From Cytophagales bacterium (lineage in GTDB: Bacteria; Bacteroidota; Bacteroidia; Cytophagales; CCMP332), in assembly GCA_028282565.1 (NCBI GenBank), contig JANQHS010000167.1:1-44727 (forward strand): 44,727 bases of DNA, written 5' to 3'. The position numbers and the translations under genes were made by a program. Positions 1 to 9,272 of this stretch are shown here, piece after piece. Position 1 is the first letter of the stretch. Every line of letters starts with the position of its first letter. The notes beneath the pieces were generated by a model that saw only the letters and a list, made by a program, of their open reading frames with translations, did not search any database and was not told the origin of the DNA.

Positions 1-400
1 CATTCAAAAGGTGAATGAATACAAGATCACCTATGTGGAGATGTTCGTGGCCACCATTTGTACGCTGATCACCATAGTTCTTTATGGCTTGTTCGTGGAT
101 GGAAGCTTGCAACTTGAGTTGGTTTCACAGCTCATGGATTGGGTTTATTTGTTGATCCTGGCTGGGGTATGTACCGTTTATGCCTTCAGCGAATCTGTGG
201 AATTAATGAAAAGAATGGCACCATTTACGGTAAATCTGACCCTGAATCTTGAGCCCGTTTACGGGATCATTCTGGCCCTGATCGTTTTCGGAGAGCAGGA
301 AAAAATGTCCTGGGGATTTTACCTGGGAACCCTTTTTATACTGATCAACCTGATCGCCTATCCGTATATCAAAAGGAGAAGAAAGCTAGAGCTCTCCTGA
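1..400 (+). CDS. EamA/DMT-family transporter, C-terminal part (5' end outside window)
   Basis: ORF is open to the left edge (IQKVNEYK...). Hydrophobic helices and 'MAPFTVNLTLNLEPVYGIILALIVFGE' resemble the C-terminal EamA domain. Confidence 0.8.
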   Translation, partial: IQKVNEYKITYVEMFVATICTLITIVLYGLFVDGSLQLELVSQLMDWVYLLILAGVCTVYAFSESVELMKRMAPFTVNLTLNLEPVYGIILALIVFGEQEKMSWGFYLGTLFILINLIAYPYIKRRRKLELS

Positions 401-1264
401 AAGATGGAAATCCTTGACCTGTAGGATAGTCTCGGTATCCTGATCGTAGAGGTAAACAACAGCATTCAGGTGATTTTGTCTCCAGCTGGGATCAAGCTGG
501 ATATCCAGATCCATGACCTCCTTATCTCCCTGTACAAAACTTGTATTGCTGATCGGCAGACCCCAGGGAAGCACCTGGGGGTTTCCGGGCAGATAGAAAT
601 TTCCCCTCAGCACGTGCTTATGCTTAAAAAATTCAATATCCTGGTTGTCGGAAAGTCTGTAATCCTTCTGCCAGGCAATGATGCTGTCTTCGGTAAGAAA
701 GGCCCCTATATTGAAATTTCCATTGATGCTTTCGTCAAACTCACATGTAGCCGTCAGGCTCAAAATATCCCCGTTTACCGACATATCCGCCGTGATCCCA
801 TAGGGAACAATTTCTTCCTGAAGTAGCTCATCCACTTTTTCAGGCCAGGCTTCGGGTAAAACAAGAGAAGTTCCCGAATACTCGATGTAATTGATCACTC
901 CCTTTGGAATTCCGGAAACCGAAGCTCCGAACTGTTCATCCAGTTCATCTCCGGTCGGGGTCCTGAAATCAAGAGTGTATTTCCCCGAAGCCGGAGGCTG
1001 AGGTTGAGCAAGGGTTCCAACATGAGCAGCAATGATCACAACCCCATGACCATAAGCGCCTTTAAGCTGCTCACCCGTTTCTCCACCAGCAGGGCAGTTT
1101 CCACATTTATGGCCGGTGAACTCCATGAGTAAAACCGACTTTGAGAAAGGGTTTACTATAGAATCACCAGGGCCGATGGGTGCGGTCACCACATTGCCAT
1201 CGACTACATCACAGGAATAAAGGAAAACGAGAAAGGAAAGCCCTAAGAATGCTCTTTTGATCAT
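386..1264 (-). CDS. Omp28-related lipoprotein with a thioredoxin-like CxxC (FTGHKCGNCP)
   Basis: 292 aa. Lipoprotein-like signal peptide (FLVFLYSC) and CGNC motif in a 'LLMEFTGHKCGNCP' context typical of Omp28-like proteins. Confidence 0.7.
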   Translation of the reverse strand: MIKRAFLGLSFLVFLYSCDVVDGNVVTAPIGPGDSIVNPFSKSVLLMEFTGHKCGNCPAGGETGEQLKGAYGHGVVIIAAHVGTLAQPQPPASGKYTLDFRTPTGDELDEQFGASVSGIPKGVINYIEYSGTSLVLPEAWPEKVDELLQEEIVPYGITADMSVNGDILSLTATCEFDESINGNFNIGAFLTEDSIIAWQKDYRLSDNQDIEFFKHKHVLRGNFYLPGNPQVLPWGLPISNTSFVQGDKEVMDLDIQLDPSWRQNHLNAVVYLYDQDTETILQVKDFHLSGEL

Positions 1265-1273
1265 ACTGCAAAT

Positions 1274-2914
1274 TTAAAAACTACTTTGAATACTTAGAAT
1301 AAGCCCGTTGGACGCTGGCACCGGCCTACAAACTCCACCTACACAAAGTATCCCCTGACGCTGCCGTCCGTATCCCAACCTGATATTGGTGGGCCCTCTT
1401 CTATATCCAGTATAAACGGAAAAGTAGTGGTCTCTGTTGTTGGTATCCGGATTTCCGAGGTTATATTCCCAAAGTCCGCTGAAATACCAATGCGGTGCCA
1501 GGGTATATTCGGAGAGAATGGCACACCAGTCCCCGAAATCCTGTTCGGTCTGCAGATATTGAAATTCGGTTCTCAAAACCTTCTTAGAGGCAAACTTATA
1601 TTCGACCTCAACAATTCCAATATTGGTATAAACCGTTTCGGTCGTTCCATTGAAGGTCACGGGCTGAACTTCATTGTTTCTTTCCTGGTACAGGTAGTTC
1701 AAAAAGATCCTTGTCTTTCTCGAGATCTTCTTGTTGATCTCGATATTGAAATCTTCAAACCACTTGGGAGTCCCGAATTGCATAAATGGTGAAGTATAGA
1801 ATTTCCGGGTATCAAAATCCGGAGGCTGGATAGAATCCCTGACAATATCGTAGGTCTGCGACCAGTTGATGGTGACCAGGGTTCCGTATTTACCTCCAAG
1901 AGCCGAGCCTCTTTTGAAGTTGTAATAAAGATCTGCCTGCCAGGCCATTTCTCCGTTGGGATTGGTGGCATAGGCATACATGGTGGCCAATCGATAAGTG
2001 TGCTGCTTGGCCATGGCAGGGTTATAATTGATCAACAGATCGAAGCCTGTGGCCGACCTTTCACTTCTGTAATCCATGTTATCCCAACGCTTGAAGCCGG
2101 CATTGAAGCCCAGCCCGCGCTTTGAATATCCGGCATTCACAAGCAGTCCTTGACCTGGTCTGTAGTTGTTTCCGTTGATTGCAGAAGGATCATTAACCTT
2201 ATAAGCATACTCGGCATTGAGAAGAAATCCATTCTTGCTGAATGTACCTCTTAAGGCACCATTTCCCACATTTTCAGGGTAAACAAGGAAAGGGTTCTGG
2301 TCTTCCTGGAACTTGCTCACAAAGGAAGCTCCAAAGTTCAGTCCCGTTCCGCTTTCTCGTAATCCGGGAAAGAATTCGGCCATATCGATCTCGGCATCGA
2401 TCCCTCGAACGAGCCCTTCACCGAAATCCCAATAAAACCTTTGCTTTCCAACCATGGCCTTGAACATCAATCCTTTAACGGGCTTGTAACGAACCCGGAC
2501 TCCTTCATAGAAAGTGTCATAGCCAAGGTACCATTCCCAGTATGAGCGGTTGACCATTCCTGATCCGTATTGCTCATAAAAGCTACCCACGGTGATATCC
2601 AGGCCGTCATTGTTATAGCCAAAATATCGGTAGGGGATTCCAAATCCTTCCCATCGCGGGTCATAACCGAGGATTGGGGGCATGAACGCCTCAAATCTTA
2701 GTCCGCCGTAAAAATTCCCGTAGGTGAAATTGAAATTACCATAGGCATTCATGGCCATCTGTTCCGGGATGTCCGTGGCTCCTATGGCTGTATCCTCCTG
2801 ATAGGTTTGGGCATCGATCAGGAAATCGCCATGGATCTCAAGCGTTTTCCTTTCCTGGGCCATAGCAGGGCCTGACCCGAGAAAGGGTAAGAGCAGAAAG
2901 AGTAGTTTTCTCAA
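1274..2914 (-). CDS. DUF6029-like outer-membrane beta-barrel protein
   Basis: 546 aa with signal peptide (TTG start) and repeated amphipathic aromatic strands ending in F. Family name from memory. Confidence 0.6.
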   Translation of the reverse strand: MRKLLFLLLPFLGSGPAMAQERKTLEIHGDFLIDAQTYQEDTAIGATDIPEQMAMNAYGNFNFTYGNFYGGLRFEAFMPPILGYDPRWEGFGIPYRYFGYNNDGLDITVGSFYEQYGSGMVNRSYWEWYLGYDTFYEGVRVRYKPVKGLMFKAMVGKQRFYWDFGEGLVRGIDAEIDMAEFFPGLRESGTGLNFGASFVSKFQEDQNPFLVYPENVGNGALRGTFSKNGFLLNAEYAYKVNDPSAINGNNYRPGQGLLVNAGYSKRGLGFNAGFKRWDNMDYRSERSATGFDLLINYNPAMAKQHTYRLATMYAYATNPNGEMAWQADLYYNFKRGSALGGKYGTLVTINWSQTYDIVRDSIQPPDFDTRKFYTSPFMQFGTPKWFEDFNIEINKKISRKTRIFLNYLYQERNNEVQPVTFNGTTETVYTNIGIVEVEYKFASKKVLRTEFQYLQTEQDFGDWCAILSEYTLAPHWYFSGLWEYNLGNPDTNNRDHYFSVYTGYRRGPTNIRLGYGRQRQGILCVGGVCRPVPASNGLILSIQSSF

Positions 2915-2929
2915 ATTAGATGATGAGTC

Positions 2930-3484
2930 TTATTTAACCGATTCGCCGTTTGCCACCTTTTTTACCGCCTCGAACAAGTCTTCCTCTTCTCCCGGTGTAT
3001 ATCCATTGTGCTGCCAAACGATATTTCCACCGTTATCCAACAGGAAAGTATGGGGTACGGTCTGAACATTCAATGCCCTTCTGAAGTCAGAATTAGCGTC
3101 AATGTAAACATCATATTCCCATCCTTTTCCGTTCACGAGCGGTGCAACCTTTGGGACATTCCGACTATCGTCAATGGAAATTGCCACCAACTTCACCCCG
3201 GTTTCATCCTGCCAGTCAAAATAAACATCGTTGATATTGTTCAGTTCCTGAATACAGGGTTTGCACCAGGTGGCCCAAAATGAAATGATTGTAGGGCCTT
3301 CCGTATTTGCCACTTCAGAGCCAAAAACAGGGTTATTCTTTAGATCCCTTAACTCTACATCCGGAAGTTTCCAATTCGATTGTTCCTGAGAAAAACCTGA
3401 ATTGAAACTGAAAATCATTAGCAACGTAAGAAAGGAAAGGAAAAATGAATTGTTTTTCACGACAGTATCCGTAATTTTGAACAT
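2930..3484 (-). CDS. TlpA-like thioredoxin-fold protein (periplasmic disulfide reductase)
   Basis: 'TIISFWATWCKPCIQELNNI' motif and signal peptide. ATG at 3484 preferred over the longer TTG ORF start at 3496. Confidence 0.85.
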   Translation of the reverse strand: MFKITDTVVKNNSFFLSFLTLLMIFSFNSGFSQEQSNWKLPDVELRDLKNNPVFGSEVANTEGPTIISFWATWCKPCIQELNNINDVYFDWQDETGVKLVAISIDDSRNVPKVAPLVNGKGWEYDVYIDANSDFRRALNVQTVPHTFLLDNGGNIVWQHNGYTPGEEEDLFEAVKKVANGESVK

Positions 3485-3514
3485 TGAAACCGCCAAAATA
3501 GGGCAGTTTAGGAT

Positions 3515-3522
3515 TATATTTG
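3515..3522 (+). promoter_or_regulatory. Bacteroidetes-type -7 element TATATTTG
   Basis: Exact TAnnTTTG, 8 nt upstream of ATG 3531. No matching -33 TTTG at canonical spacing. Confidence 0.5.
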
Positions 3523-3530
3523 GAAGTCAA

Positions 3531-4253
3531 ATGAAGAAAATATTACTCACATCACTTTTCGGACTATTTTTAAGTGCATTTGTTTCAGGACAAAGCATCA
3601 ATGTCGTATACCAATCGGGTGATACTGTCACCGGACCAAACTGGAACGACATTACCAGCTATATTCATTTTGAAAATAGCGCCTCAGGAGCTGAAGGGTA
3701 CCTCGCAGAAAAAGAAGATCTAAGCCTGGCTTCAGGGCATTCTTCATATTTCTGCTGGGGAGTAGATTGCTATCCGACCTCAGTGTTTCTGGCAACAGAT
3801 ACCGTTGACCTGAATCCCGGACAAGTAGATTCGACCTTTATCGGATACCTTCAGCCTTATGATTCGCAATTGATCGGCCACGATGGAGTGAGCACTATCC
3901 GTTACCGCATCTTCAATATCGCAGATACTTCCGACAAGTTTGAAAAGGTGATCGTATATGTCGCTGGAGAACAAACTTCCCTGTCGCATACCAATGTCAA
4001 CGGCTCAGACATTTATGTCTATCCAAATCCGGCTTCAAGCGATCTAAACCTTGTTTTTGAGAATCTCAATGGTGCTCAAGGGAAAGTGATCATCAGAAAT
4101 ATGCTCGGATCAAGGGTACTTTCAAAAGAAGTAGCTCTGGAGGGAAATTTTGTTCAGTTGGACCTGAACAACATTCCAAACGGAGTTTATCTGTACACGC
4201 TGGAAGTAGATGGTTTACCCGTCGTGACCAAAAAGTTTTCCGTAAGGAAATAG
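3531..4253 (+). CDS. Secreted protein with T9SS type A C-terminal sorting domain
   Basis: Signal peptide from ATG 3531 (MKKILLTSLFGLFLSAFVSGQ). C-terminus 'VYPNPASSDLNLVFENL...NIPNGVYLYTLEVDGLPVVTKKFSVRK' is a typical T9SS type A domain. Confidence 0.85.
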   Translation: MKKILLTSLFGLFLSAFVSGQSINVVYQSGDTVTGPNWNDITSYIHFENSASGAEGYLAEKEDLSLASGHSSYFCWGVDCYPTSVFLATDTVDLNPGQVDSTFIGYLQPYDSQLIGHDGVSTIRYRIFNIADTSDKFEKVIVYVAGEQTSLSHTNVNGSDIYVYPNPASSDLNLVFENLNGAQGKVIIRNMLGSRVLSKEVALEGNFVQLDLNNIPNGVYLYTLEVDGLPVVTKKFSVRK

Positions 4254-4290
4254 TCCCGCATCTCTTTTCGTTTTAGCATAGCAGCTGCTA

Positions 4291-4321
4291 TTTGAAAGCA
4301 GTTGCCAAACGTGTATTTTTG
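4291..4321 (+). promoter_or_regulatory. Bacteroidetes primary-sigma promoter for the bamD operon (TTTG-N19-TATTTTTG)
   Basis: TTTG 4291-4294, 19-nt spacer, TATTTTTG 4314-4321. Matches the -33/-7 consensus TTTG-N19-TAnnTTTG. Confidence 0.75.
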
Positions 4322-4329
4322 CACGCCCA

Positions 4330-5139
4330 ATGTCAAAATCAGGCATTTTTATATTGCCCATATTGTTGATCGCTTTTGTCTCCTGCAGCAAATTCCAAAG
4401 GCTTCAGAAATCCAACAGCCTGGTGGAAAAGTATGACGGAGCGGTAAAGTATTACACCGATGGTGACTTTTACCGGGCGGGATTGCTGCTGGAAGAACTG
4501 ATCCCTCTATTGAGAGGCAAGGCTGAGGCAGAACAGGCTGAATTCTACTATGCCTATTGCCAGTACTATCAAAGGCAACTTTTGCTATCCGCATATTACT
4601 TCCGAAAATTCTATACCACCTATCCAAGAAGTCAGTTTGCAGAAGAATCCATGTACATGGAATGCCGATCTCTATTTGAATTGGCTCCCCCCGATCGCCT
4701 TGACCAGTCCAATTCCGTGGAAGCTCTGGAATCTATCCAAACATTCCTGAGAAGATATCCAAGCTCCCAGTACATTGATCAGATCAATGCCTATGCTGCC
4801 GGGCTGAACGAGAAGATCGATATTAAAAACTATAACAACGCCGAGCTCTACTTCAAGCTGCGGCGGTATAAATCAGCGGTAGTAGCACTGGAAAACTATA
4901 GAAAGGATTATCCGGACTCTCCTCATCTTGAGGAGGCTACCTTCATGAAATTCAAATCACAGTACGAATACGCCCGAAGGAGCGTAAAAAACAAACAGTT
5001 GAAAAGATTTTATGAAGCTTTGGAATATTACCGGAACTTTGTAGATCGGTATCCAAACTCTGCGTTCCTGAAGGACGCAGAAAACATCTACGACAACTGC
5101 ATTAACAGAATTAGTTCATTAAAAAATTCAAAAGGATGA
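4330..5139 (+). CDS. bamD: Outer membrane protein assembly factor BamD (TPR lipoprotein)
   Basis: Lipobox (LIAFVSC), TPR-like repeats, operon context with rpoZ/coaBC/DUF4835/recN. Confidence 0.85.
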   Translation: MSKSGIFILPILLIAFVSCSKFQRLQKSNSLVEKYDGAVKYYTDGDFYRAGLLLEELIPLLRGKAEAEQAEFYYAYCQYYQRQLLLSAYYFRKFYTTYPRSQFAEESMYMECRSLFELAPPDRLDQSNSVEALESIQTFLRRYPSSQYIDQINAYAAGLNEKIDIKNYNNAELYFKLRRYKSAVVALENYRKDYPDSPHLEEATFMKFKSQYEYARRSVKNKQLKRFYEALEYYRNFVDRYPNSAFLKDAENIYDNCINRISSLKNSKG

Positions 5140-5471
5140 GCAACACACCAACATCAATTGTCACAAGAGATATGGTCGACCTGATCAAGGAGACAGGAAA
5201 CATTTATGAATCGATTGTGATCGTTACAAGAAGGGCGAAGCAGATCGCAATCAAGGAAAAGGAGGAATTGAATTCCAAACTTGCTGAATTTGCAACCACT
5301 GTGGATTCCCTGGAAGAGGTCTTCGAAAACAAAGAGCAGATCGAGATTTCAAGGTATTACGAAAGGATGCCAAAACCTTCGGCCAAGGCCATAGAAGAGT
5401 TTAAAGAAGGAAAGGTCATGTTCAGATATCCGACAGAGGAGGACATGGAGGAAAATGAGCTCCTCATCTGA
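5136..5471 (+). CDS. rpoZ: RNA polymerase omega subunit-like protein
   Basis: 'TRDMVDLIKETGNIYESIVIVTRRAKQIA' resembles RpoZ. ATGA overlap with bamD. Confidence 0.75.
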   Translation: MSNTPTSIVTRDMVDLIKETGNIYESIVIVTRRAKQIAIKEKEELNSKLAEFATTVDSLEEVFENKEQIEISRYYERMPKPSAKAIEEFKEGKVMFRYPTEEDMEENELLI

Positions 5472-6687
5472 CAGAACCGGCAATAATATACTTCTTGGGG
5501 TTTGCGGAGGAATTGCAGCATATAAGTCCGCTTATCTCGTCAGGGAGTTCGTGAAAAATGGCTTTGATGTCAAAGTGATCATGACAGAATCCGCGAAGGA
5601 TTTTGTTGGGCCCCTGACCTTTTCTACCCTTTCGAAAAATCCGGTATACTCTGAAATGTTCAATTCTCAGACGGGGGAATGGACAAATCATATCGATCTT
5701 GGCAAATGGGCGGATCTCTTCGTGATCGCCCCTGCCACGGCCAATACCTTGGCAAAGGCAGCACATGGCCAGGCGGACAATCTCCTATTAACCTCTTATC
5801 TATCTGCTACCTGTCCGGTACTCTGGGCTCCGGCAATGGACCTTGACATGTACAGACATAGGAGCACCCAGCTAAATATCAAAACCCTTGAAAAAGCCGG
5901 TGATCACATTATTATGCCTGAATCAGGGGAACTTGCCAGCGGATTAACAGGCCAGGGAAGGCTTCCGGAGCCGGAAAAGATCTTCAAGGTATGCCAGGAT
6001 CTGCTAAAAAAGAATAAACCGGGATCAAAAAAAAAAAGGGCTGAGAAAAGGGTTCTGGTAACCGCAGGCCCAACCTTTGAACCTATCGATCCGGTTCGAT
6101 TCTTAGGAAATCGCTCCTCAGGGAAAATGGGATTTGCCATAGCGGAATCGCTTGCGGAAAACGGCTATCTGGTTGATCTGGTCACCGGCCCGTCAAATCT
6201 GGAAGCCTCAGATCCCAACATTGAGGTGATCCGTGTGGAATCCTCGGATCAAATGGAAAAAGAAGCTCTCAAGGCCTTTAAAAAATGTTCCGGAGCGATA
6301 CTTTCAGCGGCTGTCGCAGATTTCAAACCTGCGAAAGTACTAGCTCAAAAGAGAAAAAAAACGAAAGGGGAAAACCTTGACCTTAAACTGATACAGACAG
6401 TCGACATCGCCCTTTCCCTGAAAAAAATAAAATCTCCCGGGCAGTTTGTCGTTGGATTTGCATTGGAGACAGAGAACGAGATCAAAAATGCCAGGTCAAA
6501 AATGAACAGAAAAGGATTCGATATGATCGTATTGAATTCGCTGAATGACAAAGGAGCCGGCTTTCAGTCCGATACCAACAAGATCACCATTTTGAAACCC
6601 GGCAATGCAAAACCCCTCGTATTTGACCTAAAGTCAAAAAGAGAAGTCGCTGAGGACATTGTAGCCCAAATAAATTCCCTGAAGTGA
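5455..6687 (+). CDS. coaBC: Bifunctional phosphopantothenoylcysteine decarboxylase / phosphopantothenate-cysteine ligase
   Basis: 'LLGVCGGIAAYKSAYLVREF' (CoaC) and 'VLVTAGPTFEPIDPVRFLGNRSSGKMG' (CoaB). Confidence 0.95.
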   Translation: MSSSSDRTGNNILLGVCGGIAAYKSAYLVREFVKNGFDVKVIMTESAKDFVGPLTFSTLSKNPVYSEMFNSQTGEWTNHIDLGKWADLFVIAPATANTLAKAAHGQADNLLLTSYLSATCPVLWAPAMDLDMYRHRSTQLNIKTLEKAGDHIIMPESGELASGLTGQGRLPEPEKIFKVCQDLLKKNKPGSKKKRAEKRVLVTAGPTFEPIDPVRFLGNRSSGKMGFAIAESLAENGYLVDLVTGPSNLEASDPNIEVIRVESSDQMEKEALKAFKKCSGAILSAAVADFKPAKVLAQKRKKTKGENLDLKLIQTVDIALSLKKIKSPGQFVVGFALETENEIKNARSKMNRKGFDMIVLNSLNDKGAGFQSDTNKITILKPGNAKPLVFDLKSKREVAEDIVAQINSLK

Positions 6688-7583
6688 AAAGGATAGTTCA
6701 AATATTGCTGATCTGCATTCTCCCTTCTCCCCTCTTATCACAGGATCTGAATTCGAGGGTCGTGATCAACGCAGATGGAGTGGAACTCAGCGATAAGACC
6801 ATATTCACTGAAATGCAGGTGGCGATCAAAGAGTTCGTTGATAATACAAAATGGACAAATGAAGTCTTTGGTCCTGAGGAGCGGATCAAGGTGAACATAT
6901 TCATCACCATCACGGAAATGCCCTCCCTAAACAACTTCAGGGCAAAAACCCAAATAACAACCGCAAGACCGGTATACGGGGCCAGTTACGAATCCTTGTT
7001 GTTCAATTATTTGGACGAAGAGTGGTTGTTCAGCTATGCTCCTTCACAGCCATTGGTTTTTTCGGAGAATCGCTACGACAATGAGTTGACCTCCCTGCTG
7101 GCCTTCTTTTGTTTTGTGGTCATTGGCCTGGATTTCGACTCCTTTGGCAACCTTTCGGGAAAGCCGTATTATCAAAGGGCACAAAACGTACTGATCAATG
7201 CCCAACCCGTTGGAAACCCTGGATGGCAAAGCTTCGGAAGCCCAAAAAGCCGTTTCTGGATTCAGGAAAACCTAACCAACCAGGTTTTTGAACCTTTCAG
7301 AACCAGCATTTATCAGTACCACCGTAACGGATTGGACATCATGGTAGAGCAACCCGATCAGGCAAGGCAGAATATTGCCAACAGCCTTACCCTGATCCAG
7401 GGAGTCGTCAAGCAGGTTCCCCTCTCTTCACTCATCAACTTTTACCTTGATGGAAAACGATCCGAAATTATCGACATCTATCAGGAGGGTCAGCCCGAGG
7501 TCAAAAAACAAGCTCATGATATCCTGATAGAGATCGACCCAACGAAAACGGACGAATACCAAAAAATTATCAAAGGCTCCTAA
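6684..7583 (+). CDS. DUF4835-like secreted protein
   Basis: Signal peptide, GTGA overlap with coaBC, position between coaBC and recN as commonly seen in Bacteroidota. Confidence 0.7.
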   Translation: MKRIVQILLICILPSPLLSQDLNSRVVINADGVELSDKTIFTEMQVAIKEFVDNTKWTNEVFGPEERIKVNIFITITEMPSLNNFRAKTQITTARPVYGASYESLLFNYLDEEWLFSYAPSQPLVFSENRYDNELTSLLAFFCFVVIGLDFDSFGNLSGKPYYQRAQNVLINAQPVGNPGWQSFGSPKSRFWIQENLTNQVFEPFRTSIYQYHRNGLDIMVEQPDQARQNIANSLTLIQGVVKQVPLSSLINFYLDGKRSEIIDIYQEGQPEVKKQAHDILIEIDPTKTDEYQKIIKGS

Positions 7584-7611
7584 GCTTTTCTATTTTTACC
7601 GGGCAATACCT

Positions 7612-9270
7612 ATGCTTCGGTCCCTCACGATCAACAACTACATTTTAATTGAAAATCTGGAGTTCATTCCGGATGATAAGCTCACCGTAATCTCGGGAGA
7701 GACGGGAACAGGAAAATCCATGCTTCTGGGAGCACTGGGATTGGTACTGGGAAAAAGGGCCGATGCCAAAACACTTTTTGATCATGATCGAAAGTGTACC
7801 ATAGAAGCGATCTTTGATCTGCCCGGAAAGAAATTTGAAGTCTTTTTTCTGGAGAAAGACCTCGACTATGACAGGGAGTGCATCATACGAAGGGAGATCT
7901 TGCCTTCCGGAAAATCCAGGGCGTTCATCAATGACACTCCCGTAACACTGGATCTTCTAAAATCCCTGGGGCAAAACCTTGTTGATATCCACTCCCAACA
8001 TGATATTCTGAAGATCAATGAAGAGGATTTTCAGATCGGGATCCTGGATATTCTAAGCAAGAACAATGAGACCCTTGAAACCTATCGTGACGGATATTAC
8101 AGGTTGGTAGAGCTAAAATCCAAGCTGAAAAGGCTCAAAGAGGAACTCTCAAGGGCTGAATCGGAATATGATTATAACAAATTCCAACTCGATGAACTAA
8201 GGAGCCTAGAGGTCAGATCCGGTGAGGAAGATGAGTTGGAGAATTCATTAAAAAAGGCAGAAAATATTGAGTCCGTTAAGAATTCCCTTTCCCGGGCAAT
8301 TCAGTTTTTTCAAAATCCGGAAGTCTCAATATACGACCTGCTCTATGAACTAAAATCTTCAATTGAAGTCTCCTCGGAATATTCTCAGAACTTCAAAAAC
8401 ATATCCGAAAGACTCAATTCGATCCTGATCGAACTAAAGGATATCGAAGGTTCTCTGGAAGGAGAGAATGAAAATCTGGAAACAGATCCTCAAAAGCTTC
8501 ATGAGCTCAGGGAACGGTTTGACGAACTGCAGCGATTGATGAAAAAGCATAAGGTCGACAACAGCGACCAATTGCTTCAAATAGAATCGTTACTGGCCGA
8601 AAAAGCCGGCATCAGGGAAACTGGGGATGAAGAAATACTTGAGCTTGAAAAGAGAATACAAGAACAGGAAAACGATTGTATCGAAATAGCATCGGCCATA
8701 TCTCAAGGAAGAAAAGAAGCTGCCAGAGGTCTTGAAGTTGATCTAAAACCCTTTCTGGCTGCTTTGGGTATGCCTTCCGGTGTGCTTGTGGTCAACATTC
8801 AGGCTGTAGAGCTAAACCCTTACGGGGCTGACAGTATCACCTTTCTGTTTTCCGCAAACAAGGGACAAGAGCCTCAGCCGGTCAAAGAGATCGCTTCCGG
8901 TGGTGAAATGTCGAGGCTGATGTTGGTATTTAAGTATTTGGTCGGAGGAAAATCACAATTCCCCACCATGATCTTTGATGAAATTGATGTTGGTGTGAGT
9001 GGGGAGATCGCATTGCAAATGGGGAAAATGATCTCGGAAATTTCAAATCGTCATCAGATCATCTGTATCACCCATCTGCCACAGGTAGCGGCTAAAGGAG
9101 AAAAACATTTTAAGGTTCTGAAACAGGAAGATGAGATAAGAACGATAACATCCATACTGGAGCTTCCCGAAATGGATCGTATTGAGGAAATTGCGGAGAT
9201 GATCGGAGGAAAAGACCGGTCGGATCACATTTTGAACAGCGCAAAAGAGTTATTAAATAAAAAAAGCTAA
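7612..9270 (+). CDS. recN: DNA repair protein RecN
   Basis: Walker A 'ISGETGTGKSMLLGALGLVLGKRAD', 'EIASGGEMSRLMLVFKYL', 'DEIDVGVSGEIALQMG'. Confidence 0.97.
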   Translation: MLRSLTINNYILIENLEFIPDDKLTVISGETGTGKSMLLGALGLVLGKRADAKTLFDHDRKCTIEAIFDLPGKKFEVFFLEKDLDYDRECIIRREILPSGKSRAFINDTPVTLDLLKSLGQNLVDIHSQHDILKINEEDFQIGILDILSKNNETLETYRDGYYRLVELKSKLKRLKEELSRAESEYDYNKFQLDELRSLEVRSGEEDELENSLKKAENIESVKNSLSRAIQFFQNPEVSIYDLLYELKSSIEVSSEYSQNFKNISERLNSILIELKDIEGSLEGENENLETDPQKLHELRERFDELQRLMKKHKVDNSDQLLQIESLLAEKAGIRETGDEEILELEKRIQEQENDCIEIASAISQGRKEAARGLEVDLKPFLAALGMPSGVLVVNIQAVELNPYGADSITFLFSANKGQEPQPVKEIASGGEMSRLMLVFKYLVGGKSQFPTMIFDEIDVGVSGEIALQMGKMISEISNRHQIICITHLPQVAAKGEKHFKVLKQEDEIRTITSILELPEMDRIEEIAEMIGGKDRSDHILNSAKELLNKKS

Positions 9271-9272
9271 CA

